Part shown: positions 47,305 to 55,803 of the stretch, piece by piece
Position numbering within the stretch: the first letter of the stretch is position 1
Layout: every line of letters starts with the position of its first letter
Assembly (NCBI RefSeq): GCF_002086635.1
Contig: NZ_MVHD01000001.1
Span: forward strand, 124,001-188,000
Length of the DNA stretch: 64,000 nucleotides
Reading direction: 5' to 3'
Origin: Mycobacterium alsense
GTDB lineage: Bacteria; Actinomycetota; Actinomycetes; Mycobacteriales; Mycobacteriaceae
The notes under the pieces: model-generated
The model's input: only the letters and a program-made list of their open reading frames with translations
What the model was told of the DNA's origin: nothing
Databases searched by the model: none
Translations under genes and position numbers: made by a program

Positions 47305-47600
47305 ACCACTTCGGCGACTGGTTCAATTACGAAGCCTCCCTGAAGATCCTGGTCTTCAGCATGCTGGTCGGCGGCGCGTTGCCGGGCCTGTTCGCGCTGG
47401 GTCTGCGGTTGCACGCCGTCGGCGGCGGACACACCGGCAACAACGGCGGCCCTGCGCAGAAGAACCCGGTGCTGCTGGTCATCGCCTGGGCGATCTACGC
47501 GCTGGTGCTCGCGGTGATCGTCCTCGCGCTGCTGTACATTTCCCGCGACTTCGTCGCGCACCAGCTGGGCCAGGCCTTTTTAGGGGCCAAGCCTAAGTAG
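47301..47600 (+). CDS. Small membrane protein linked to pitA (Rv0544c-like)
   Basis: A 99-residue protein with two membrane helices (about 13-38 and 57-80), a Gly-rich loop (GGGHTGNNGG) and a short tail. GTG 47301 overlaps the pitA stop, so it is co-translated and may be an accessory subunit of the phosphate transporter; no function is known. Confidence 0.8.
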   Translation: MNHFGDWFNYEASLKILVFSMLVGGALPGLFALGLRLHAVGGGHTGNNGGPAQKNPVLLVIAWAIYALVLAVIVLALLYISRDFVAHQLGQAFLGAKPK

Positions 47601-47641
47601 GATCGAATGGTCGTACGGCCCCTCGCGCGGAGAGATACAAG

Positions 47642-47944
47642 GTGAACCGATTCCTCAGTTCGGTTGTCTCGTGGTTGCGCGCGGGATATCCGGACGGCAT
47701 CCCGGCGACCGACACCTTCGCGGTGCTTGCCCTGCTGACCCGCCGGCTGAGCAACGACGAGGTCGTGGCCGTGGCCCACGAACTCACGCAGCGCGGCGAT
47801 TTCGACGACATCGACATCGGTGTGGCGATCACCCAGATCACCGACGAGCTGCCGTCGCCGGTCGACGTCGAGCGCGTCCGGACCCGGTTGGCCGCCAAGG
47901 GTTGGCCGCTTGACGAGCCTCGCGACGACGGAGCGCGCCCATAG
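47642..47944 (+). CDS. DUF3349 protein (Rv0543c-like)
   Basis: A 100-residue helical protein: FLSSVVSWLRAGYPDGIPATDTF, LLTRRLSNDEVVAVAHELTQRGD, IDIGVAITQITDELPSPVDVERV. This is the DUF3349 four-helix pattern found across mycobacteria; Rv0543c has a solved structure but no known function. GTG 47642. It ends where the menE frame begins. Confidence 0.85.
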   Translation: MNRFLSSVVSWLRAGYPDGIPATDTFAVLALLTRRLSNDEVVAVAHELTQRGDFDDIDIGVAITQITDELPSPVDVERVRTRLAAKGWPLDEPRDDGARP

Positions 47945-47988
47945 CCATCCTGCGTGCGCTCAGCGTCCCGGCAGGCTCCGCCGTCCCC

Positions 47989-49083
47989 GTGCTGCTGCCG
48001 GCCCTCGAGCGGGTGCTGGACGGCCGCGAACCCGCGCTGGTCGCGGTGCCTCCGGGTGACGACGGCGCGTCGCGCGCCCTGCGAGTGGGCGAACCGGTAG
48101 ACGACGACGTGGCCCTGGTGGCGCCGACGTCCGGAACCACCGGTGCCCCCAAGGGCGCCCTGCTGACCGCCGCCGCCCTGACCGCCAGCGCGACGGCCAC
48201 CCACCGTCGCCTCGGCGGCCCCGGCGCGTGGCTCCTGGCCTTGCCGCCCCACCACATCGCAGGTATTCAGGTGCTGGTGCGCAGCGTGCTCGCCGGCACC
48301 GCGCCCGTCGAGCTCGACGTGTCGAAGGGATTTGACGTCGCCGAATTGCCCGGTGCGGCAACGCGATTGGGGTCCGGCCGGCGATACACGTCGCTGGTCG
48401 CCGCCCAGCTCGCCAAGGCGCTCACCGACCCCGCGGCCACGGCCGCGCTGGCCGACCTGGATGCGGTGCTGCTCGGCGGCGGGCCGGCGCCGAGACCGGT
48501 CCTCGACGCGGCCGCCGCGGCGGGCATCGCCGTGGTCCGCACCTACGGGATGAGCGAGACCGCGGGCGGGTGCGTGTACGACGGTGTCCCGCTGGACGGT
48601 GTGGCGCTGCGGGTGACGGCCGGCGGTCGCATCCTCATCGGCGGCGCGACGCTGGCCAAGGGCTACCGCAACCCCGTCGACCCCGACCCGTTCGCCGAGC
48701 CCGGCTGGTTCCGCACCGAGGACCTGGGCGCCCTCGGCGAGGCGGGCGTGCTGACCGTGCTCGGCCGCGCCGACGACGCGATCAGCACGGGCGGGTTGAC
48801 GGTGCTGCCGCAGCCGGTCGAGGCCGCGCTGTGCACCCATCCCGCGGTGGCCGACTGCGCGGTGTTCGGTCTCGCCGACGACCGGCTGGGCCAGCGGGTG
48901 GCCGCCGCGATCGTGGTGCGCGAGGGCAGCGAAGCACCGACGGTCGAAGCGCTACGGGCCCATGTGACGAGCACCTTGGAGGCCACGGCCGCGCCGCGCG
49001 AGCTGCATGTCGTCGACGCGCTGCCGCGCCGCGGCATCGGCAAGCTCGACCGGGCGGCGCTGGCGCGCCGGTTCGAACAATAG
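47989..49083 (+). CDS. menE: o-Succinylbenzoate-CoA ligase MenE
   Basis: A 364-residue (from GTG 47989) ANL ligase that activates o-succinylbenzoate for MenB. AMP-binding loop VAPTSGTTGAPKGALLT, YGMSETAGG near 186, GWFRTEDLGAL near 240, and the C-terminal Lys in RRGIGKLDRAAL. Short for an ANL enzyme, as usual for mycobacterial MenE. The start is uncertain: coding-like sequence (RALSVPAGSAV) extends upstream to 47941, where only ATA/ATC codons are available and the ATAG overlaps the previous stop; the next stop upstream is at 47911. Confidence 0.88.
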   Translation: MLLPALERVLDGREPALVAVPPGDDGASRALRVGEPVDDDVALVAPTSGTTGAPKGALLTAAALTASATATHRRLGGPGAWLLALPPHHIAGIQVLVRSVLAGTAPVELDVSKGFDVAELPGAATRLGSGRRYTSLVAAQLAKALTDPAATAALADLDAVLLGGGPAPRPVLDAAAAAGIAVVRTYGMSETAGGCVYDGVPLDGVALRVTAGGRILIGGATLAKGYRNPVDPDPFAEPGWFRTEDLGALGEAGVLTVLGRADDAISTGGLTVLPQPVEAALCTHPAVADCAVFGLADDRLGQRVAAAIVVREGSEAPTVEALRAHVTSTLEATAAPRELHVVDALPRRGIGKLDRAALARRFEQ

Positions 49084-49094
49084 GCTTGTCGATC

Positions 49095-50447
49095 GTGAAG
49101 ATCGCGCGACGGGAGCTGGCGGCCGTCGCGGTCGGGGTCGTGCTGGTGGCGGCGGCGTTCGTGCTGCCGCGCCTGCACTGGGGCGTCAGGCCGCGGCTCG
49201 ACGTCGGCCCCGAGCGGTTCGCCACGCACGCCGGCGCCGCGCCGATCTTCGGGGCGTGGGAGATCCACGCCAGCTGGGGAACGGGGCCGGCCATTCTGAT
49301 TGCCTTGGCCGCGGTGGTGTGGGGTCCGACTGTCGCGCAACGTCTTTCGTGGCGAACGCTCGCGCTGGGCACCTGGGCCACCGCCTGCGGGTGGGCGTTT
49401 GCGCTGGCGATGATCGACGGCTGGCAGCGCGGTTTCGCCGGGCGGCTGACCACACGCGACGAGTACCTGTCGCAGGTTCCCACCATCACGGACATCCCGG
49501 GCACGCTGCGTGGGTTCGCGGGCCGGATCGTCGACTACCAACCCGACTCGTGGGTCACCCACGTCTCGGGACATCCGCCGGGCGCGCTGTTGACGTTCGT
49601 GTGGCTGGACCGGATCGGGCTGCACGGCGGCGCCTGGGCCGGCCTGCTGTGCCTGCTGGCCGGCTCCAGCGCCGCCGCGGCCGTGGTGATCGCCGTGCGC
49701 GCGCTCGCCGACGAGCAGACCGCGCGCCGCGCGGCACCGTTCCTCGCCGTCGCACCGACGGCGGTGTGGGTGGCGGTCTCGGCCGACGGCTATTTCGCGG
49801 GTGTGGCGGCGTGGGGCCTGGCGCTGCTGGCCGTGGCGGTGCACCGCCCCGTTCGCTACCCGGCGCCGATCGCGGCCGGGGCGGGCCTGCTGCTGGGCTG
49901 GAGCGTTTTCTGCAGCTACGGCCTGATCCTGCTGGGGCTGCCCGCACTGGCGGTGCTGGTCTCGGCCTCCGACTGGCGCGCGGTCCTGCGCGCGCTCGGC
50001 CCGGCGGCGTTGGCATCGCTGTCGGTGGCGGTGGCCTTCGCCGTCGCGGGGTTCTACTGGTTCGATGGCTATGCCCTTGTGCAGCAACGGTATTGGCAGG
50101 GCATCGCCAAGGAACGGCCGTTCGGGTACTGGAGCTGGGCCAACCTGGCCTGCGTGGCGTGCGCGATCGGGTTGGGCAGCGTCGCCGGCATCGGCCGGGT
50201 CTTCGACCGGGCGGCCATCCGACGCCGCTCCGGCTTCTACCTGGTGCTGCTGGCGATGCTGGGCGCAATCGTCTGCGCCGACTTGAGCATGTTGAGCAAG
50301 GCCGAGGTGGAACGGATTTGGCTGCCGTTCACCGTCTGGCTGACCGCGGCGCCCGCCCTGCTGCCGGTGCGTTCACATCGCTGGTGGCTGGCGGTCAACG
50401 CCGCTGGGGCGCTGCTCGTCAACACCGTCATGGTGACCAACTGGTAG
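49095..50447 (+). CDS. Polytopic membrane protein, possibly GT-C fold (Rv0541c-like)
   Basis: A 450-residue protein with about 11-12 membrane segments. A first large extracytoplasmic loop contains RLTTRDEYLSQVPTI and the cytoplasmic-side block VTHVSGHPPGALLTFVWLD; the acidic pair early in the protein and the overall shape resemble GT-C mannosyl/arabinosyl transferases using polyprenyl-phosphate sugars. No transferase activity is known for the family. GTG 49095 is chosen; TTG 49086 is also in frame. It starts 11 bases after menE. Confidence 0.75.
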   Translation: MKIARRELAAVAVGVVLVAAAFVLPRLHWGVRPRLDVGPERFATHAGAAPIFGAWEIHASWGTGPAILIALAAVVWGPTVAQRLSWRTLALGTWATACGWAFALAMIDGWQRGFAGRLTTRDEYLSQVPTITDIPGTLRGFAGRIVDYQPDSWVTHVSGHPPGALLTFVWLDRIGLHGGAWAGLLCLLAGSSAAAAVVIAVRALADEQTARRAAPFLAVAPTAVWVAVSADGYFAGVAAWGLALLAVAVHRPVRYPAPIAAGAGLLLGWSVFCSYGLILLGLPALAVLVSASDWRAVLRALGPAALASLSVAVAFAVAGFYWFDGYALVQQRYWQGIAKERPFGYWSWANLACVACAIGLGSVAGIGRVFDRAAIRRRSGFYLVLLAMLGAIVCADLSMLSKAEVERIWLPFTVWLTAAPALLPVRSHRWWLAVNAAGALLVNTVMVTNW

Positions 50448-50537
50448 ACGAGTACCGCGAGTGACCGTGTCTGTACGGTGACACGCCGCAAAGTGCGTAC
50501 CCGCGCGGTCGCTCGCGCCGGCGTCAGATCCCGGGAT

Positions 50538-51200
50538 TCACAGCCCGGCCGCGCGGGTGACCCGTGCGAAGCGGCTGGCGGCCCCGCACGCGTCGCGCAC
50601 CGCCGCGACGTCGTCGACGACGTCGACGTCGGCCAGGGCTTGCACGGATGCCACGTCAACGCCGCTGTCGCGCAACGCCTTCAACGTAAGCGCCCCGGTG
50701 TCGGGTTGAGACATCGGCACCGCGCGCAGGCATTCGGCCATCGCCGGCGATCCGACCCCGAGCGCCCACCACCCGCCGTCGTGGGCCAACCCGAGGATGG
50801 CCGGCGCGTCCAGCAACCGGCGCGCGCACTCGGCCAGCAGTTCGGCGCTGACCTGCGGGGTGTCCATCCCGATCTGCAGCACCGGATACGCGTCGGCCGC
50901 ATCGGCGTGGGCGTTGGCGAGCCGGTCGGCGAACCCCTCGCCGCGCTGCGGGATCACCGCGAAAGACTCGAGTCTCGCCCGGATCTCGGCGGCGGACGCC
51001 GCCGCGTCGAGGTCGCCGGTGAGGGCCACCACCCGCGCCGCCACGGGCGCGGCGGCCACCGCGTCCAGCGTGTCCAGCAGCGCCGCGGCGGCGATGTCGG
51101 CGGCCACGCGGTCGCCGACCGCCGCCGCGAGCCGCGTCTTGGCCCGGCCGGGCTCGGGCGCCTTGGCGACCACCAGCAGGCCCACCGGCAACACGCTCAC
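50538..51200 (-). CDS. DUF2064 glycosyltransferase-like protein (Rv0540-like)
   Basis: A 220-residue GT-A-like nucleotide-sugar-binding protein: VVAKAPEPGRAKTRLAAAVG near 8-27, VLQIGMDTPQVSAELL near 115, and LAHDGGWWALGVG near 145. This is the DUF2064 family, often beside GT2 enzymes and possibly a guanylyl- or glycosyl-transferase. GTG 51200 overlaps the preceding GT2 stop (GTGA). Confidence 0.82.
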   Translation of the reverse strand: MSVLPVGLLVVAKAPEPGRAKTRLAAAVGDRVAADIAAAALLDTLDAVAAAPVAARVVALTGDLDAAASAAEIRARLESFAVIPQRGEGFADRLANAHADAADAYPVLQIGMDTPQVSAELLAECARRLLDAPAILGLAHDGGWWALGVGSPAMAECLRAVPMSQPDTGALTLKALRDSGVDVASVQALADVDVVDDVAAVRDACGAASRFARVTRAAGL

Positions 51201-51853
51201 GAAATGACCTTCCAGAAGTCCAGGACGGCGGTGACGCTGCCCCGCAGCGACCCGCTGACCTTCGACTTGCCGCCGGTGCGGGGGCCGTAGCTGACGTCGA
51301 GCTCGACCACCCGCCAGCCGGCCGCCGCCGCCCGGACCAACAGCTCCAGCGGGTAGCCCGATCGGCGGTCGGCCACGCCGAGGTTCAGCAGCGCCTCCCG
51401 GCGCGCGACCCGCATCGGCGCGATGTCGTGCACCGGCAGGCCGTGGCGGGTGCGCAGCCGCCAGCTCATCACCACGGTGCCCACCCGCGCCACCCACGGC
51501 CAGTGCAGGCCGGGCACCGGTCGGCGGCGGCCGATCACCAGATCGGCGCCGTCGTCGAGCGCGGCAACCAGCCGGGGCAGGTCGCCGGGGTCCATCGAGC
51601 CGTCGGCGTCGATGACCGCGACGATCGGCGTCGTCGCGGCGACCACGCCGGCGTGCACCGCCGACCCGTAGCCGGGCCGCGGTTCGCTGACCACCCGGGC
51701 GCCGTGCCGGATCGCCACGGACGCGGTGTCATCGGTGCTGTTGTTGTCCACCACCAGCGATCGGTAACCGGCCGGGACGGCCCCCAGCACCGCCGGCAGC
51801 GACTCTTCCTCGTTGAGGCACGGCAGCACCACCGTGACGGAATCTCCGGCCAT
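51197..51853 (-). CDS. Family 2 glycosyltransferase (Rv0539-like)
   Basis: A 218-residue GT2 enzyme resembling dolichyl-phosphate mannose synthases but without membrane anchors: VTVVLPCLNEEESLPAVL at the start, the DNNSTDDTA loop, the DXD-type motif as VIDADGSMDP near 85, and IAPMRVARREALL. It probably transfers a sugar to polyprenyl phosphate or lipid. ATG 51853 is preferred to ATG 51880 because the first strand follows at once. Confidence 0.82.
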   Translation of the reverse strand: MAGDSVTVVLPCLNEEESLPAVLGAVPAGYRSLVVDNNSTDDTASVAIRHGARVVSEPRPGYGSAVHAGVVAATTPIVAVIDADGSMDPGDLPRLVAALDDGADLVIGRRRPVPGLHWPWVARVGTVVMSWRLRTRHGLPVHDIAPMRVARREALLNLGVADRRSGYPLELLVRAAAAGWRVVELDVSYGPRTGGKSKVSGSLRGSVTAVLDFWKVIS

Positions 51854-51959
51854 GCCCACCGAGATTAGGGGCAAAGCCACGCGATTTGGCGCTCATCGAA
51901 AGTTCTGAACGGGACATGAGGGACGAATGTGGCGCATGTGTACAGTATTTGGCTACAAA

Positions 51960-51976
51960 CGTTGCAGTGTGCAACG
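51960..51976. repeat. Short hairpin/operator-like palindrome upstream of PPE gene
   Basis: CGTTGCA (51960-51966) and TGCAACG (51970-51976) are perfect inverted arms with a 3-base spacer, 113 bases before the PPE start. A TACAGT box at 51941-51946 lies just upstream. It could be an operator or an RNA hairpin in the leader; no regulator is implied. Confidence 0.4.
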
Positions 51977-52088
51977 AAAAGCCATTTCCCGGCGCTTAAT
52001 CGGTCGTAGCATTTTTTTCGGATTACCCGCTTCTCGTCGCGCACCGGTGGCCTGGACGACCGCCGATAGGAACGGGTAGGAGGTCGAC

Positions 52089-53726
52089 ATGGTCACTTTC
52101 CCGATGCTCCCTCCGGAGATCAATTCGTTGCTGATGTTCAGCGGTGCGGGATCTGCGCCGATGCTGCAGGCCGCGGCGGCCTGGAACGGCTTGGCCGACG
52201 AGTTGGCGGCGGCGGCGGGCTCGTTTGCCTCGGTGACTTCCGGGCTGGCGGGGCAGGCCTGGCAGGGTCCGGCCTCGGCGGCGATGACCGCCGCGGCCAC
52301 CCCCTATGCGGGGTGGCTCAGCGCCGCGTCGGCGCAGGCCGCGGGCGCGGCCGGGCAGGCCCAGGTGGTGGCCGGCGCGTTCGAGGCCGCCCGGCGGGCG
52401 ACCGTCCACCCGCTGGCGGTGGAAGTCAACCGCAACGCGTTCGTGCAACTGGTGCGCTCGAACTTCCTCGGCCTGGCCGGACCGGCCATCGCCGAGGCCG
52501 AGGCCCAATACGAAGAGATGTGGGCCGCCGACGTCTCGGCGATGACCGGCTACCAGGCCGCCGCCGTCTCGGCGGCCGCGCAGCTGAACCCGTTCGCGCA
52601 GCTGCTGCAGAACCTGCCCAACATCGGCGTCGGCAACAAGGGCGGCACCGGCAACATCGGCAACGGCAACACCGGCGCCGCCAACGTCGGCAGCGGAAAC
52701 ATCGGCGGCGGCAACATCGGCGGCGGCAACATCGGAGACAACAACGTCGGCTCCGGGAACAACGGCAGCAACAACTTCGGCTCCGGGAACATCGGCAAGG
52801 GGAACATCGGCTTCGGGAATCTCAGCCTCACGGGCGGGAACAACGTGGGCATGGGTAACTCGGGCAACAGCAACTGGGGTCTGGGAAACCTCGGCAACGG
52901 AAATTACGGCGGCGGCAACAACGGCAACGCAAACATCGGCGGGGGCAACACCGGCAACAACAACATCGGGTTCGGCCTGACCGGCAACAACGAGATCGGC
53001 ATCGGAAACACGTACTACAACACCGCAACCGGTCAGTTCAACTTCGGTGGGCTGAACTCCGGCAGCGGCAACATCGGCATCGGAAACTCGGGCACCAACA
53101 ACATCGGGTTCTTCAACTCCGGTGTCGGCAACGTCGGCTTGTTCAGCACCGGCACCAACGTCCTCATGCCGGGCCACCTCAACAGCTTCGGCATCGGAAA
53201 CTCGGGCATCGGCGACATCGGCATGGGCAATGCGGGGCCGGGCGACTTCGGCTTCGGGAACGCGGGCCAGCTGGACACCGGTTGGGGAAATGCGGGCAGC
53301 TTCAACACCGGTTTCGGGAACGCGGGCGGCTTGAACACGGGCTTCGGGAACGGGGGCACGCTGAACACCGGGTGGGGCAACTCGGGCAACGTAAACACGG
53401 GGGCGTGGAACTCGGGCAACGCGAACACCGGCTTCGGGTCGGCCACCGATACCGGAGCTCTCAACTCGGGCTTCGGCAACACCGGCCTCAACAACTCGGG
53501 GTTCTTCAACCAGCCCAGCGGCCCCAACGCCGGCAATGTCTCGGGCTTCTTCAACAAGTCCGGCGGCGGTACCGCAATCAACGGCAGCATCTCGGGCTTC
53601 TTCAACACCGGCGTTCCCGGCACCATCTTTGGCCCCGGCAGCAGCGGCAGCGTCTCCGGCTTGTTGAACACCGGGAGCTTCATCTCGGGCGTGTTCAGCA
53701 TCGAGCAACTGGTGGCCCCGCGGTAA
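52089..53726 (+). CDS. PPE-MPTR family protein
   Basis: A 545-residue PPE protein. Residues 1 to about 180 form the PPE helical domain ([37 protein letters not shown]). From about 178 the sequence consists of major polymorphic tandem repeats, NxGxGN pentapeptide-like units (GNIGNGN, NSGNxNTGxGN), which should form a long beta-helix. PPE proteins are exported by type VII secretion, normally with a PE partner; none is adjacent. It has no match at this locus in M. tuberculosis. ATG 52089 has a GTAGGAGG site upstream. Confidence 0.92.
   Translation: MVTFPMLPPEINSLLMFSGAGSAPMLQAAAAWNGLADELAAAAGSFASVTSGLAGQAWQGPASAAMTAAATPYAGWLSAASAQAAGAAGQAQVVAGAFEAARRATVHPLAVEVNRNAFVQLVRSNFLGLAGPAIAEAEAQYEEMWAADVSAMTGYQAAAVSAAAQLNPFAQLLQNLPNIGVGNKGGTGNIGNGNTGAANVGSGNIGGGNIGGGNIGDNNVGSGNNGSNNFGSGNIGKGNIGFGNLSLTGGNNVGMGNSGNSNWGLGNLGNGNYGGGNNGNANIGGGNTGNNNIGFGLTGNNEIGIGNTYYNTATGQFNFGGLNSGSGNIGIGNSGTNNIGFFNSGVGNVGLFSTGTNVLMPGHLNSFGIGNSGIGDIGMGNAGPGDFGFGNAGQLDTGWGNAGSFNTGFGNAGGLNTGFGNGGTLNTGWGNSGNVNTGAWNSGNANTGFGSATDTGALNSGFGNTGLNNSGFFNQPSGPNAGNVSGFFNKSGGGTAINGSISGFFNTGVPGTIFGPGSSGSVSGLLNTGSFISGVFSIEQLVAPR
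52614..53510 (+). repeat. MPTR Asn/Gly repeat array in PPE gene
   Basis: About 900 bases of degenerate 15-base units coding NxGxG pentads. Spacing and in-frame coding identify it as a protein repeat rather than a CRISPR or noncoding satellite. Such arrays are recombination-prone and variable between strains. Confidence 0.85.
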
Positions 53727-53767
53727 TAGCCGACCCGTTCAACGCGTCGTACCGCTGACAACGCGGA

Positions 53768-55495
53768 TCAGAATCCCGGCAGGTGCCCCGGCTTCGGGGC
53801 CTGTTGCGTGGGCTGCGCCGGCTTGGGGGCCACCGTCTGCTGCTGCGTGGGCGGCTTCGGCGCCACCGTCTGCTGGGTCGGCTTCGGCGCCTGCGTGGTC
53901 ACCGGCGCCTGCGTGGTCACCGGCGCCTGCGTGGTCACCGGCGCCTGCGTGGTCACCGGCGCCTGCGTGGTGATCGGCGCCTGCGTCGTCGTCACCGGCG
54001 CCTGCGTCGTCGTCACCGGCGCCTCCGTGGTGGTCGGCGCCTGCGTGGTGGTCGGCGCCTGGGTCGTGGTCGGCGCCTGGGTCGTGGTCGGCGCCTGCGT
54101 CGTGGTCGGCGGGGTCGTGGTCGGCGTGGGCGGTGTCGTCGTTGGCGTGGTCACCGTAGGCGTCGACGGCGTCGGCGGCGCCGTGGGCGGCGTATACGGC
54201 GGCTGGTACGGCGGGTGCCAGCCCGGGAACGGAACGATGATCGGCACCGGGATCGGCACGCCCGGGTTCGGGTTGGGCACGAAGCCGGGCGTTCCCGGTG
54301 TCTCCGGCCCGACCGGCGCGGGGGCGACCGGCGGGATCCCGCCCCCGCCCGTGGCCGGGATGACGCCGCCCTGGAACCCGGCGTAGGGCGCCTCGGGCGG
54401 CGGCGGCGGCACCGGCGCCTGCTGCTGCGTCGGCAGCAGCGGCATGAACTTGCCGGGGGCGGCGTTCTGATGGCCGACCACAGGCTGCGCGCTGGCGGTC
54501 GGCCGCACGGCGATGGCCACCGCCGCCGCCAGCGACGCGAATCCGATGACGGCGAAGGCGATCACGGCGTTGCCGAGCACCAGGGACCGTCGGCTCAGCG
54601 GCATCCGGGTGGTCGCGGCGACGTCCTCGTCAAGATCGTATTCACCGTATTCCGAACCGAATTCGTCCGCACCGAAGGGCTCGCCCTCGTCCGCCATCGA
54701 GTAAGCCAGCTGCTGTTCGGCACCGGCGGGATCGGGCGCGGGGGCGAACGCGGTCTCGTCCCCGGTGCGGCGCGCCGCCGGGGCCATCGCCGTCGCGTCG
54801 CCGGTGAGCGCCGGCGCCATCGCGGTCGCGTCCCCGGCCGCGGCCCCGAGCGCCGCGGTGGCCGCGGCGGCCAGCGCCGCGCCGCGCGCCAGCGCAAAGG
54901 TCGGGTCGTCGGGAATCTCCACCCGCATGGTCGACGCGTCGCGAAGCTGGTCTGCGACCCTGCCCAGGTTCGACGACGCGCCAACGAGATACACGTCCTG
55001 CGGGGCGCCGGGCTGGTCGCCCAACCGGGCCATCATCGTGTCCAACGCGGCGGTGGCTTCGGGTTCCGAACCGCCCGCGAGGGGCTGTTGGGCCAGCATC
55101 GTCGGCGCCGCGTCGTCGCCCGCCGAACCGACCACCGACAGCGTCGCCGTCTCGTCGTCGACCACCAGGACACCGCCGGTCCGACCCGCCGCGCGCATCA
55201 GCGCCGTCACCGCCGCCGACTCCGAGAGCACCGCCACGTTGTGCACGCCGGAATCCTCCAGCGCCCGGCGGAGTTGGTCGGCCTTCTGGGCGTCGGGCCA
55301 GCAGAGCCGGGTGGCGACGAGCCGATGGTTCTCGTCGGCCAGCAGCCGGTTGGTCCCGACCACGGTCTCGGTCAGGGTGCCGATCGGGTTGCCGCCCAGT
55401 TCGACGGCGGACTGGTCGATCACGTCCGCGCCCGATCCGACGAGCGCCAATCGGGCAACGGGACCCGCGACCGCGACCCCCAAAACGACGTCCAT
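53768..55495 (-). CDS. Rv0538-like membrane protein: actin/Hsp70-like N-domain, Pro/Thr-rich C-domain
   Basis: A 575-residue protein. Residues 1 to about 225 resemble a reduced actin/Hsp70-type fold: VVLGVAVAGPVARLALVG, GGVLVVDDETATLSVVG, DVYLVGASSNLGRVADQL and a final FALARGAALAAAA. An acidic stretch (DEFGSEYGEYDLDED) precedes one membrane helix about 308-332. The rest is a long Pro-rich then TTQAP-repeat tail, probably outside the membrane and likely O-mannosylated, ending PTQQAPKPGHLPGF. ATP binding has not been shown. ATG 55495. Confidence 0.82.
   Translation of the reverse strand: MDVVLGVAVAGPVARLALVGSGADVIDQSAVELGGNPIGTLTETVVGTNRLLADENHRLVATRLCWPDAQKADQLRRALEDSGVHNVAVLSESAAVTALMRAAGRTGGVLVVDDETATLSVVGSAGDDAAPTMLAQQPLAGGSEPEATAALDTMMARLGDQPGAPQDVYLVGASSNLGRVADQLRDASTMRVEIPDDPTFALARGAALAAAATAALGAAAGDATAMAPALTGDATAMAPAARRTGDETAFAPAPDPAGAEQQLAYSMADEGEPFGADEFGSEYGEYDLDEDVAATTRMPLSRRSLVLGNAVIAFAVIGFASLAAAVAIAVRPTASAQPVVGHQNAAPGKFMPLLPTQQQAPVPPPPPEAPYAGFQGGVIPATGGGGIPPVAPAPVGPETPGTPGFVPNPNPGVPIPVPIIVPFPGWHPPYQPPYTPPTAPPTPSTPTVTTPTTTPPTPTTTPPTTTQAPTTTQAPTTTQAPTTTQAPTTTEAPVTTTQAPVTTTQAPITTQAPVTTQAPVTTQAPVTTQAPVTTQAPKPTQQTVAPKPPTQQQTVAPKPAQPTQQAPKPGHLPGF
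53885..54130 (-). repeat. TTQAP-coding tandem repeats
   Basis: Nearly identical 15- and 18-base units coding TTQAP and VTTQAP in the Rv0538-like gene. In-frame units imply length polymorphism of the surface tail. Confidence 0.85.
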
Positions 55496-55803
55496 CCGGG
55501 CTCTCCTTCGGCCTGGCTACCCCACAACCAGCATGTTCCGGCATCATTACACTGCGATACCGTCGGGGCGACCATGTTTCCCGCGGTTCCCGTGGTTTCC
55601 GGTGTCAGCCCGTGAGCGCAGCGTAACCGGCCTGGCAAACCGCGCCAGATCGACCGCGGAACCGCACGTCCTCCGCACTGCCGCGTCGCCCGAACGGAGA
55701 TTATGTTTTCAAGTAAGCAACGAAGTCGGCGCGGCAGGGGGTTCCCCAGCCTCGTGGCCAAAGTTGCGCCACCGATGGCCGTCCTCGATGTCCGGGGGGA
55801 ACC
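55496..55803. other. 308-base divergent intergenic region
   Basis: Separates the divergent Rv0538-like and Rv0537c-like genes. A lower-GC patch at 55700-55722 contains TATGTT (55702-55707), and TAATGAT on the minus strand (near 55548-55554) could be a -10 box for the Rv0538-like gene, but neither has a convincing -35. No RNA gene, repeat or supported small ORF was seen. Confidence 0.5.

Noticed and set aside
52614..53510. Regular repeats that might suggest a CRISPR array
   Set aside because: Units are in-frame NxGxG codons of the PPE protein with no unique spacers and no cas genes.
53885..54130. Short direct repeats that might suggest a satellite or CRISPR
   Set aside because: They code TTQAP repeats of the Rv0538-like protein.
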